Source of the DNA: Schlegelella_A sp965246805
GTDB lineage: Bacteria > Pseudomonadota > Gammaproteobacteria > Burkholderiales > Burkholderiaceae_C
Length of the DNA: 64,000 bases
NCBI GenBank assembly: GCA_965246805.1
Contig: CBDFFO010000009.1
Location: 310,001-374,000, forward strand
Reading direction: 5' to 3'
Of the stretch, positions 25,751 through 33,914 are shown in pieces. The translations under genes were made by a program, and so were the position numbers. The notes under the pieces were generated by a model that did not search any database, was not told where the DNA came from, and was given only the letters and a program-made list of their open reading frames with translations. Positions within the stretch are counted from its first letter, which is position 1; each line of letters opens with the position of its first letter.

Positions 25751-26890
25751 ATGTTATTCGATTCCACTTTGCGCCGAGACCTCGCGCGCAATTTCGGCGC
25801 CACGCTGGTGATCATCCTGACCATCGTGCTCACCGTGATGTTCATCCGCACACTCGGACAAGCCGCGCTCGGTGAGGTCGCGGTGGAAGACGTCGCATTG
25901 CTGCTCGGATACATCGCGCTCGGTCACCTGCCGACGATGCTTGCGCTCTCGATCTTCGTCGCCGTGGTGGCCACGCTCGGCCGCATGTACCGAAGCAGCG
26001 AGATGACGATCTGGTTCGCGAGCGGCCTGTCGCTGATGCGCTTCATCACGCCGGTGCTGCAGACGACCTGGCCCGTGCTGCTGTTGGTGGGCGCGCTCGC
26101 GCTCTACGTGTGGCCGTGGCAGAACCAGCATGCAGCCGAGCTGAAAGGCAGATTCGAGCGTCGATCCGATCTCTCGCGCGTGGCGCCGGGCCAGTTCCAG
26201 ACCTCGGCCGATGGCCAGCGCGTGTTCTTCTACGAAGGCGCCGCCGAAGACGGCACGTCGGGTCGGCACGTGTTCGTGATGTCGTCGCACGGCGCGATCG
26301 AAGACGTGACCACCGCGCGCAGCGGCAAGCTCGAGAACCAGGACGACGGCCGCTACCTGGTGCTGTCGCAAGGCCAGCGCAACGAGCAGAACACCACGAG
26401 CGGAGACAAGACGCTGGCACGCTTCGAAAGCTATCGCGCCCAGGCCGGCGAACGCCTGTTTGCAGTGCCCTCGGAAACCCCCGCGCGGGCGAAGCGCTCG
26501 ATCGAGCTGGCGCGCGAACCCACGCCACGCAACCTCGGCGAGCTCGCGTGGCGCCTCGGCCTGCTCTTCGGCGCCGCCAACCTAACCCTGCTCGGCATCG
26601 GCATGTCGGCCGCCAACCCGCGCCACGCCAGCAACTGGAACCTGCTTTTCGCCGTCCTCACGTTCTTCGTCTACTACAACCTCATCAACCTGACGCAGGC
26701 GTGGGTCGCCTCCGGCAAGGTCTCGTTCTCGAGTGCGCTCGTCGTCGCGCACGGCGGCGCGTTCGTGCTCGCCCTCGCTTTGCTGTGGTGGCGTGAACAT
26801 TCGAATGGACGGCTGGGTCGCTACGCGCCGTCGCAGGTGGTGCCGCCGGTCGTCTACACGTCCGAGGCGAACACGCCCGCCGCTGCGTGA
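25751..26890 (+). CDS. lptF: LPS export ABC transporter permease LptF
   Basis: One of the two permeases of the Lpt bridge that lifts lipopolysaccharide out of the inner membrane. ATG 25751 gives 379 residues; the longer in-frame opening from 25343 runs antisense to pepA. It shows MLFDSTLRRDLARNFGATLV at the N-terminus, three N-terminal membrane helices, a periplasmic beta-jellyroll region (RVAPGQFQTSADGQRVFFYE) and three C-terminal helices. The segment MYRSSEMTIWFASGLS is the conserved coupling region that contacts LptB. The stop overlaps the lptG GTG start. Confidence 0.95.
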   Translation: MLFDSTLRRDLARNFGATLVIILTIVLTVMFIRTLGQAALGEVAVEDVALLLGYIALGHLPTMLALSIFVAVVATLGRMYRSSEMTIWFASGLSLMRFITPVLQTTWPVLLLVGALALYVWPWQNQHAAELKGRFERRSDLSRVAPGQFQTSADGQRVFFYEGAAEDGTSGRHVFVMSSHGAIEDVTTARSGKLENQDDGRYLVLSQGQRNEQNTTSGDKTLARFESYRAQAGERLFAVPSETPARAKRSIELAREPTPRNLGELAWRLGLLFGAANLTLLGIGMSAANPRHASNWNLLFAVLTFFVYYNLINLTQAWVASGKVSFSSALVVAHGGAFVLALALLWWREHSNGRLGRYAPSQVVPPVVYTSEANTPAAA

Positions 26891-27993
26891 GGACGGTCCG
26901 GCGTCTCTTCTTTCGCGACATCGCATCGGCGGTGGCGTTCGTCACGGCGGCCTTCCTCGCGCTGTTCTATTTCATCGATTTCGTCGACGAGCTCGGCGGT
27001 GCGGGCTCGCGACCGTTCACATTGCCGACGTCGGCGCTGTACGCGCTGCTGCGTCTGCCTGGCCACGTCTACGAGCTCGCGCCGATCGCGGTGCTGATCG
27101 GCGCGATCTATGCACTCTCGCGCCTCGCGCACACCTCGCAGTACACGATCCTGCGCACCGGCGGTCTCGGGCCCGCGCGGGCGCTCGGCCTCCTGATGGG
27201 CATGGGCCTGCTGTTCGGCCTCGCGACCTTCGTGATCGGCGATTACCTGACACCGCCGAGCGAACGCCTCGCGAGCGACCTGCGCGCGCTGCGTTCCGGC
27301 TCGCTCGCGCTCGGCCGCTCCGGCGCATGGCTCAAGGAGCGGGCCACGACCGCCGACGGTGAACGCAGCTACTCGATCAACATCATCTCGGCCGATGCCG
27401 ACGCGCGGCTGCTCGGCGTGCGCATCTTCGAGTTCGATGCCGATGGACGGCTGCTGCGCCGCCTCTCGGCCGAAAAGGCGACCGTCGGCGACGACGGCGT
27501 GTGGGCGCTCGAGCAGGTCGACATCACGCGGTGGGCCGACGCGATTTCGCTCGGCAGCGTGAGCCACGAGCAGAGGGCCGCGTTGCAGTGGAAGAGCACA
27601 CTGACGGCGCAGGTGGTGGCATCAGCGGTGCTGCCGGTCACGACGATGTCGACAGTCGACCTCTACCGCTACATCGGACACCTGGCGCACAACGACCAGG
27701 CCGCTCAGGAGCAGCAAATCCTCTTCTGGCGGCGCGCGCTCTACCCGTTCGCGTGCCTGGTGATGATGGGCCTCTCGTTGCCTTTCGCCTATTTGCAAGC
27801 GCGTGCCGGTGGCGTGAGCCTGAAGGTTTTTACCGGCATCATGCTGGGCATCAGCTTCCTGCTTCTCAACAACGTGTTCCGCTACGTCGGCGTGCTCGGC
27901 AACTGGACCCCGTGGGTGGTCGCTGCTACACCGAGCGCGTTGTACCTGTTCCTGTCGATGCTCGCGTTCATCTGGCTGGTGCGCTACCGATGA
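26887..27993 (+). CDS. lptG: LPS export ABC transporter permease LptG
   Basis: Partner of LptF in lipopolysaccharide export. GTG 26887 overlaps the lptF stop by four bases (GTGA) and gives 368 residues. It has three N-terminal and three C-terminal membrane helices around a periplasmic domain (SAEKATVGDDGVWALEQVDI). The conserved coupling segment is LSRLAHTSQYTILRTGGLGP. The last segment FRYVGVLGNWTPWVVAATPS fits the LptG family, which ends with a Pro-containing turn before the last helix. The stop overlaps the cbiX start. Confidence 0.95.
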   Translation: MRTVRRLFFRDIASAVAFVTAAFLALFYFIDFVDELGGAGSRPFTLPTSALYALLRLPGHVYELAPIAVLIGAIYALSRLAHTSQYTILRTGGLGPARALGLLMGMGLLFGLATFVIGDYLTPPSERLASDLRALRSGSLALGRSGAWLKERATTADGERSYSINIISADADARLLGVRIFEFDADGRLLRRLSAEKATVGDDGVWALEQVDITRWADAISLGSVSHEQRAALQWKSTLTAQVVASAVLPVTTMSTVDLYRYIGHLAHNDQAAQEQQILFWRRALYPFACLVMMGLSLPFAYLQARAGGVSLKVFTGIMLGISFLLLNNVFRYVGVLGNWTPWVVAATPSALYLFLSMLAFIWLVRYR

Positions 27994-28397
27994 CTTCGAA
28001 CGGCCCACGCGGCCTGCTGCTCTTCGCCCACGGCGCACGCGACCCGCGCTGGGCCGCGCCGTTCGAAGCCGTGGCCTCGGGCGTTCGCGACGGCGATCGC
28101 GCGCGCATGGTCGAGCTCGCGTTCCTCGAATTCATGTCGCCCGATTTCACGACCGCGGCGACGCGCCTGGCCGCGCGCTGCGCCACCGTCGATGTGGTGC
28201 CTCTCTTCCTCGGCGCCGGCGGCCACGTGCGCAAGGACCTGCCGGCGCTCGTTGCGGCCATGCAGGCCACCCACCCGGCGGTGCAATGGCGGCTGCACCC
28301 GCCGATCGGTGAACAGGCCGAGGTGATCGCCGCCATCGCGGCAGCGACGCTCGCGCTCGGCGACGCCGGCGCGGCGATCGGTGCCGACGATGAATAA
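27990..28397 (+). CDS. cbiX: CbiX-type sirohydrochlorin chelatase-like protein
   Basis: Small single-domain chelatase of the CbiX/SirB family, which inserts Co or Fe into sirohydrochlorin for cobalamin or siroheme. ATG 27990 overlaps the lptG stop (ATGA) and gives 135 residues, the length of the short CbiXS form. Metal-site histidines are seen in LLLFAHGARDP and in VPLFLGAGGHVRKDLP. A CysB-type sulfur regulator follows 48 bp downstream, which fits a siroheme role for sulfite reductase, but this is inference from context. Confidence 0.85.
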   Translation: MTSNGPRGLLLFAHGARDPRWAAPFEAVASGVRDGDRARMVELAFLEFMSPDFTTAATRLAARCATVDVVPLFLGAGGHVRKDLPALVAAMQATHPAVQWRLHPPIGEQAEVIAAIAAATLALGDAGAAIGADDE

Positions 28398-28445
28398 TCG
28401 ACCGGCCAATCTCCTCAAGCATCCCCCTGCCCCAGCCCTTGCCCG

Positions 28446-29390
28446 ATGAACCTTCACCAGTTCCGGTTCGTCCAGGAGGCGGTGCGCCGCGATCTCAACC
28501 TCACCGAGACCGCGAAGGCGCTCTTCACGTCGCAGCCCGGCGTCTCGAAGGCGATCCTCGAACTCGAGGGCGAGCTCGGCGTCGACATCTTCGCCCGCCA
28601 CGGCAAGCGGCTGCGTCGCGTCACCGAGCCGGGCCGCGAAGTGTTGAAGGCGATCGAAGTGATCATGCGTGAGGTCAACAACCTGAAGCGCATCGGCGAA
28701 GAGTTCTCGAAGCAGGACGTCGGCACGCTCTCGATCGCCACCACCCACAGCCAGGCCCGCTACTTCCTGCCGGGCCCCGTCTCGCAACTGCGCAAGCGCT
28801 TCCCGAAGGTCAACATCAGCCTCCATCAGGGCACGCCCGATCAGGTCGGCCGCATGGTCAGCGAAGAGATCGCCGATGTCGGCCTGGCGACCGAATCGCT
28901 CGGTGGCTTCGAAGACCTCATCACCTTGCCGTGTTACGAATGGCAGCACGTGGTGGTGGTGCCGGCCGGCCACCGTTTGGCCAGCGCCGACGTGCTCACG
29001 CTCGAAGACCTCGCAGAAGAGCCTCTCATCTCCTACCACCCCACGTTTTCGGGCCGCACGCGCGTCGACCAGGCGTTCGCGCAACGCAAGCTGAAGCCGA
29101 ACATCGTGCTCGAAGCGATCGACGCCGACGTGATCAAGACGTATGTAAAGCTCGGCCTCGGCGTCGGCATCGTCGCGGAGATCGCGATGCGTGACGAACC
29201 GGCGGCCAACGAACTGGTCGCGCGACCGGCCGGCCACCTGTTCGGCCAGCTGGTCGCGAAGGTCGCCTTCAAGCGCGGCGCGTATCTGCGCAACTTCGTC
29301 TATCTGTTCGCCGAGATGATGTCCGACCGCTTGAGTCGCACGCTCGTCACGCGGGCGATGAACGGCGAGCCGCACGAGTACCAGTTGTGA
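28446..29390 (+). CDS. cysB: CysB-family LysR-type transcriptional regulator
   Basis: LysR-type regulator of the CysB/Cbl subgroup, which activates sulfate assimilation genes in response to N-acetylserine. It has 314 residues. The helix-turn-helix region is MNLHQFRFVQEAVRRDLNLT then TAKALFTSQPGVSKAILELE. The effector domain begins near residue 90 with IATTHSQARYFLPGPVSQLR, the CysB-type TTH-QARY motif that binds the ligand or sulfate. HPTFSGRTRVDQAF is also characteristic. It could alternatively be a Cbl or SsuR paralogue controlling sulfonate use. Confidence 0.9.
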   Translation: MNLHQFRFVQEAVRRDLNLTETAKALFTSQPGVSKAILELEGELGVDIFARHGKRLRRVTEPGREVLKAIEVIMREVNNLKRIGEEFSKQDVGTLSIATTHSQARYFLPGPVSQLRKRFPKVNISLHQGTPDQVGRMVSEEIADVGLATESLGGFEDLITLPCYEWQHVVVVPAGHRLASADVLTLEDLAEEPLISYHPTFSGRTRVDQAFAQRKLKPNIVLEAIDADVIKTYVKLGLGVGIVAEIAMRDEPAANELVARPAGHLFGQLVAKVAFKRGAYLRNFVYLFAEMMSDRLSRTLVTRAMNGEPHEYQL

Positions 29391-29411
29391 GACCCGCATG
29401 AGCCGCGCCCG

Positions 29412-30569
29412 ATGACCGAACGCACGCCCGCCGTCCAGAGCCGTCTGCCGAAGGTCGGCACCACCGTCTTCACCGTCATGTCGGCACTCGCGCAGCAGCA
29501 TGGCGCAGTCAATCTCGGCCAGGGCTTTCCGGATTTCGCATGCGACCCGAGCCTGGTCGACGCGGTGAGCGATGCAATGCGGCGCGGCTTCAACCAATAC
29601 CCGCCGATGGCGGGCATCGCCGAGTTGCGCGACGCGGTGGGCCAGAAGATCGAATCGCTCTATGGCCACGCCTATGACCCCGACACCGAGATCACGATCA
29701 CGGCCGGCGCGACGCAGGCCATCCTCACCGCGGTGCTCGCGCTCGTTCATGCCGGCGACGAAGTGATCGTGCTCGACCCCGCCTACGACAGCTACGAGCC
29801 GAACATCGTGCTCGCCGGCGCGACACCCGTGCACGTGCCGCTCGACCCGGTCACCTTCGCGCCCGACTTCGGCAAGATCGCCGCGGCGCTCGGGCCGCGC
29901 ACGCGCGCCATCGTCATCAACTCGCCGCACAACCCGAGCGCGACGGTCTGGTCCGATGCCGACATGCAGCGCCTTGCCGAACTGCTGCTGCCGACCGACG
30001 TCATCGTGATCAGCGACGAGGTCTACGAACATATGGTGTTCGACGGCAAGCGCCATCAAAGCGTCGCGCGCACGCCCGAACTCGCGGCCCGCAGCGTGCT
30101 CGTCTCGAGCTTCGGCAAGACCTACCACGTGACGGGCTGGAAGATCGCATACGCGGCCGCCCCGGCTGCGTTGATGGCTGAGTTCCGCAAGGTCCATCAG
30201 TTCAACGTGTTCACGGTCAACACGCCGATGCAGCATGGGATCGCGCGCTTCATGGCCGACCCGTCGCACCACCTCGAGCTCGCCGCCTTCTACCAGCGCA
30301 AACGCGATCTCTTTTGCAATGGCCTCGCCGGTTCTCGTCTCGACATGCGCGCCTGCGGAGGCACCTATTTCCAGTGCGTCGACTACCGCCGCGTCAGTGA
30401 GTTGCCCGATGTCGACTTCTGCCGCTGGCTCACGGCCGAGGCCGGCGTCGCGGCGATCCCGCTGTCGGCGTTCTACGCCGACGGTCAGGACCGGCGTGTC
30501 GCGCGCCTCTGTTTCGCGAAGAAGGACGAGACCCTCGCGCTCGCGATCGAGCGCCTGCAGAAAATCTAG
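29412..30569 (+). CDS. Methionine/aromatic aminotransferase (YbdL-like), PLP-dependent
   Basis: Class I/II aminotransferase, 385 residues, close to E. coli YbdL, which prefers methionine, and to kynurenine-type aminotransferases. The N-terminus carries INLGQGFPDF in the form VNLGQGFPDFACDP. The PLP pocket shows TAGATQAI, the NSPHNPSAT substrate loop, DEVYEHMVFDG and the Schiff-base lysine in SSFGKTYHVTGWKIAY. The arginine that binds the carboxylate is in RVARLCFAK. It follows the cysB-type gene by 21 bp on the same strand, so a link to sulfur amino acid metabolism is plausible. Confidence 0.9.
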   Translation: MTERTPAVQSRLPKVGTTVFTVMSALAQQHGAVNLGQGFPDFACDPSLVDAVSDAMRRGFNQYPPMAGIAELRDAVGQKIESLYGHAYDPDTEITITAGATQAILTAVLALVHAGDEVIVLDPAYDSYEPNIVLAGATPVHVPLDPVTFAPDFGKIAAALGPRTRAIVINSPHNPSATVWSDADMQRLAELLLPTDVIVISDEVYEHMVFDGKRHQSVARTPELAARSVLVSSFGKTYHVTGWKIAYAAAPAALMAEFRKVHQFNVFTVNTPMQHGIARFMADPSHHLELAAFYQRKRDLFCNGLAGSRLDMRACGGTYFQCVDYRRVSELPDVDFCRWLTAEAGVAAIPLSAFYADGQDRRVARLCFAKKDETLALAIERLQKI

Positions 30570-30640
30570 CGGTCTGTGATATCGAAATGGAGTCTCGCGC
30601 AGACAGCGACTTCCGATTTCGGTAGTTCAAATCACTGGGG

Positions 30641-32563
30641 TCAGGCGCTCGCGCTGAAGATGTCGATATCGACGGCCGCATCGGCGTCGCCGATACGCGA
30701 CGCGTTGGCCGAGACCGTCGGCAGCGACGTCTTCATGCGACGCGACAGCAGCGCGATCGACTCTTCGTCGAGCGGCAGCACGAGATCGATGTTGGCGCCC
30801 ATCGCGGGCTTCACATCGCCGGACAGGTCGCGCGCGATCGAATAGAGGAACAGCAGCTCGCGATAGGCCGCGAAGTCGAAGGCGTCTTCGTTCGCGCTGC
30901 GCCGGAACAGCAGGCCGTCGAGCATCTTCATCGCCCGGATCGGCGCATCCCATGCGGTCTGCACGTTCTCGAGCGTGGCCGGGTACTCCTCGAGCGAGCG
31001 GCCGAGCTCGAGACCTTCGGTCCATTCAGGCGCGTAGGCCTTGAAGCGCTCGTTGAAGTCGCCGCGGACGCGGTTGTAGGCAGCCTCGTCCCGACGACGC
31101 TGGTGGATCTCGAGCAGCTTCAGGTAAGGCAGCGGGCTGCCGTTGCCACTCGCGACGTGCTCGTCGAGCAAGGCGATCGCAGCGTCGTCCTGGCCGAGCA
31201 CGAGGTAGAAATCGGCGCGCTGTTCGACGTCGATCAGGTCTTCCATCGACGGCCCGTGGCCGCGCGCGTCGGCGTCTTCGAGCTTGCCGAAGGTCGATGG
31301 CACGGACGATCCATCGGCTCGCGACGAGCGCCTCATGCGCGCATGCAAGGCCGGGTCGAGCACGGTGGTCACTTCGAGGCCACCGAGCGAGGTGTCGTCG
31401 AGCAGCGGGGCGCGGCGCTCTTCGACGATCTCGGTGACCGGCTCCATCAAGCGGGCAAGGGCGGCGACGTCGTCCTGGGCAGGATCGGCTCGGTCGTTCA
31501 GCACCGGCGGCTCGGCCCGCGCAGCGGCCACAGCGGCCGCCTTCGCCGCCTTCGCAACCCGTCGCGGCGACTCCCCAGAACGTGCCGATCCGGGACGCCT
31601 CCGATACGCCGGCAGCACCTTCCACATCACGAGTGTGACACTGGCGAGCACCGACGCGAAGCCGGCTAGCACGTAGAGCAACGGGGTCGCGGCGCGCGCG
31701 TCCTCGACGGCGTTCAGCCGCGCCTGCAATGCTGCGACCGATTGCTGACCGCGCGCCGAATCGCTGCGCAGCGTCGCCAGACTGGCTTCGAGTTCGCGCA
31801 CGTGGGCCGACGGCGTGTCGGCGAGGACGGGATCGGCCTTGACGGCCTTGCGCGCCGTCGTGTTCCCGATCAGCGCCGCTTCGACGCGACGCGTCGCCGT
31901 CGCCGTCTGCGCCTCAGGAGCGACGGCGGGTTCGGTCTTCGCGACCCGTGTCCGCAGGGTCGGGGCACTCGGTGCGAGCGGCGCAACGTGCGGCGCGAAT
32001 GTCGGCAAGGGCTGCTCCACGACCGCCGCGGGCACGACCGCCGCGGCGGTGCGGGTGCGCCGCGCGTCGGCGTCGCGCACCACGCGGCTCGTGGCCGCAC
32101 TCCGCGCGGCGACCGCAGCCGCCGGCGCGGGGGCACCGACCCGTGCGGGCGGCGCATCGAGTTCGAGCGGGTCGACCTGGTTCGGCACGAGCGGGTTGAT
32201 CAGCGTGACGAAGCTGCGCGTCACGCGCGACTCGCAGCCGACCGTCAGGTTCACGGTGACGAGCGGCTCCGCGATCGGCGTTGTCGTCGTGATCCGGATG
32301 CGTCTCTGCCGCGGGTCGTTCACCGGCTCGATCGCGATGCGCACCTTGTCGGCACGCACGGATGCATCGCCGACGACGATGGCGGCGTCGATGCAGCGCG
32401 GCGTTAACGTCTCTTCGCCGTCGAGTTGCACGGCCGCGACAATGTTGAGGGGCTGGCCGAGCGACGACGCGCTCACCGCGCGGCCGATGCCGAGCGCCTG
32501 CACGGCAGGATGGGCACACCAGAAGGCGAAACCCAGCATGATCGGGAGGGAGGCTTTGCGCAT
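30641..32563 (-). CDS. fimV: FimV-like pilus/polar assembly protein
   Basis: Large inner-membrane protein related to FimV, which links peptidoglycan, secretin assembly and twitching motility. It has 640 residues with a signal peptide (MRKASLPIMLGFAFWCAHPA to about residue 23). The FimV-type N-terminal domain is LGIGRAVSASSLGQPLNIVA. Then come a Pro/Ala-rich region, a short coiled coil (VRELEASLATLRSDSARGQQ) and a membrane helix near residue 297 (LLYVLAGFASVLASVTLVMW). The cytoplasmic TPR-like part includes ADFYLVLGQDDAAIALLDEH. No LysM domain is evident, unlike Pseudomonas FimV. It may serve the MSHA-type pilus whose operon lies at the left edge. Confidence 0.8.
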   Translation of the reverse strand: MRKASLPIMLGFAFWCAHPAVQALGIGRAVSASSLGQPLNIVAAVQLDGEETLTPRCIDAAIVVGDASVRADKVRIAIEPVNDPRQRRIRITTTTPIAEPLVTVNLTVGCESRVTRSFVTLINPLVPNQVDPLELDAPPARVGAPAPAAAVAARSAATSRVVRDADARRTRTAAAVVPAAVVEQPLPTFAPHVAPLAPSAPTLRTRVAKTEPAVAPEAQTATATRRVEAALIGNTTARKAVKADPVLADTPSAHVRELEASLATLRSDSARGQQSVAALQARLNAVEDARAATPLLYVLAGFASVLASVTLVMWKVLPAYRRRPGSARSGESPRRVAKAAKAAAVAAARAEPPVLNDRADPAQDDVAALARLMEPVTEIVEERRAPLLDDTSLGGLEVTTVLDPALHARMRRSSRADGSSVPSTFGKLEDADARGHGPSMEDLIDVEQRADFYLVLGQDDAAIALLDEHVASGNGSPLPYLKLLEIHQRRRDEAAYNRVRGDFNERFKAYAPEWTEGLELGRSLEEYPATLENVQTAWDAPIRAMKMLDGLLFRRSANEDAFDFAAYRELLFLYSIARDLSGDVKPAMGANIDLVLPLDEESIALLSRRMKTSLPTVSANASRIGDADAAVDIDIFSASA

Positions 32564-32657
32564 GGCATGGGCTCGTTCTTTTCGGCAAATTCACTCTAGC
32601 GCGTGCAAGGGTCGTTCAGGAGGTGCTGCCGGGGGTGCGCGTGACACAATTCCTCGA

Positions 32658-32792
32658 ATGGAAGATGCCGTTTCGGACGTCGTCGATCGAGCTTCGAACA
32701 AGGCCGGTTTCGACCGGGCTTTTCGTTCGATCGACGGCTCGAACGAAGCAGCCTCGCTCTCGTCGCACAGCCGGCCGCGCCCCCTTCGCTGA
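32658..32792 (+). CDS. Possible 44-residue small ORF coupled to the phosphotransferase gene
   Basis: ATG 32658 opens 44 codons (MEDAVSDVVDRASNKAGFDR ... SRPRPLR) ending in TGA that overlaps the next ATG by one base (TGATG at 32790-32794), a layout seen in translational coupling. No ribosome-binding site is visible and composition gives no strong support. It could be a real leader peptide, an upstream extension of no meaning, or chance. Confidence 0.25.
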   Translation: MEDAVSDVVDRASNKAGFDRAFRSIDGSNEAASLSSHSRPRPLR

Positions 32793-33877
32793 TGGAAGCG
32801 AACGAAGGCACCAAGCCCATCGCGGAACAGCACGCGTTCGACATTCAGGCGCTCGACGCGTGGCTGCAAGCGCACCTTGAGGGCTACCGAGGCCCGCTCA
32901 CGGTCGAACAATTCAAGGGCGGGCAGTCCAACCCGACCTACAAGCTGATGACGCCGGCGCACGACTATGTGATGCGTTCGAAGCCGGGGCCGGTCGCGCG
33001 GCTGCTGCCATCGGCGCACGCGGTGGAACGGGAGTTCACGGTGATGCGCGCGTTGCACGGCACCGACGTACCGGTGCCCGAGATGCACGTGCTCTGCGAA
33101 GACGAAAGCGTGATCGGGCGGGCGTTCTACGTGATGTCGTTCGTGGCCGGTCGGGTGTTCTGGGATCAGTCGCTGCCGTCGCTCGCGCGCGCCGAGCGCG
33201 GCCCGATCTACGACGAGATGAATCGCGTGATCGCGGCGCTGCACAACGTCGACGTCCAGGCGGCCGGGCTCGGTTCGTACGGCAAGCCCGGCAACTATTT
33301 CGAGCGCCAGATCGCGCGTTGGACGCGGCAATACCAGGCCTCGGTCACTACGCCGATCGACGCGATGGATCGGCTCATCGATTGGCTGCCCGCTCACGTG
33401 CCGGCGAGCGCTTTGAACACCGACGAGGTGTCGGTCGTGCATGGTGACTTCCGGATGGACAACCTCGTCTTCCACGCGTCCGAACCGCGCGTGGTCGCGG
33501 TGCTCGACTGGGAACTCTCGACGCTCGGCCACCCACTGGCCGACTTCAGCTACCACTGCATGGCATGGCACATCCCGCCGGGTTCGTTCCGAGGCATCGG
33601 CGGACTCGACCTCGCCGCACTCGGCATTCCCGACGAAGCGTCTTACGTCGCTCGCTATGTTGAACGCACCGGTCGCACCGACCCGGGTGCCGTGATGGCC
33701 GACTGGAATTTCTACCTGGCCTACAACCTGTTCCGCATCGCCGGCATCCTGCAGGGCATCGCGAAGCGCGTCGAGTCGGGCACCGCATCGAGCGCGCAGG
33801 CGCGGCAGTCGGCAGCCGGCGCTAAGCCGCTGGCCGAGATGGGTTGGCAGATGGCGCAACGCGGGCCGCGCCGGTGA
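32792..33877 (+). CDS. APH-family phosphotransferase (ACAD11 N-terminal/LvaA-like)
   Basis: Aminoglycoside-phosphotransferase-fold kinase, 361 residues, of the kind found beside or fused to acyl-CoA dehydrogenases. Seen: the nucleotide loop region FKGGQSNPTYKLMTP, the catalytic loop VVHGDFRMDNLVFH (His-x-Asp-x4-Asn) and AVLDWELSTLGHPLADFSYH with the second metal-binding Asp. In human ACAD11 and the Pseudomonas putida lva pathway, such kinases phosphorylate the 4-hydroxyl of 4-hydroxyacyl-CoA so that a dedicated dehydrogenase can remove it. The acyl-CoA dehydrogenase needed follows 37 bp downstream, so this role is a well-founded inference here. It is not an antibiotic resistance gene. Confidence 0.85.
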   Translation: MEANEGTKPIAEQHAFDIQALDAWLQAHLEGYRGPLTVEQFKGGQSNPTYKLMTPAHDYVMRSKPGPVARLLPSAHAVEREFTVMRALHGTDVPVPEMHVLCEDESVIGRAFYVMSFVAGRVFWDQSLPSLARAERGPIYDEMNRVIAALHNVDVQAAGLGSYGKPGNYFERQIARWTRQYQASVTTPIDAMDRLIDWLPAHVPASALNTDEVSVVHGDFRMDNLVFHASEPRVVAVLDWELSTLGHPLADFSYHCMAWHIPPGSFRGIGGLDLAALGIPDEASYVARYVERTGRTDPGAVMADWNFYLAYNLFRIAGILQGIAKRVESGTASSAQARQSAAGAKPLAEMGWQMAQRGPRR

Positions 33878-33914
33878 GGCCGGCAAACCACCAAGCACAA
33901 CCCAGGGAACTGAC

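Noticed and set aside
24259..25914. Longer pepA start at 25914 and longer lptF start at 25343
   Set aside because: Both extensions run antisense through the other gene and lack family similarity. ATG 25722 and ATG 25751 give standard N-termini.
27984..30272. 762-residue minus-strand open frame opposite cbiX, cysB and the aminotransferase
   Set aside because: Crosses three well-supported plus-strand genes; composition is typical of an antisense frame.
32792..33877. Aminoglycoside resistance gene
   Set aside because: The fold is APH-like, but the context with an ACAD11-type dehydrogenase and the overall pattern point to acyl-CoA metabolism.
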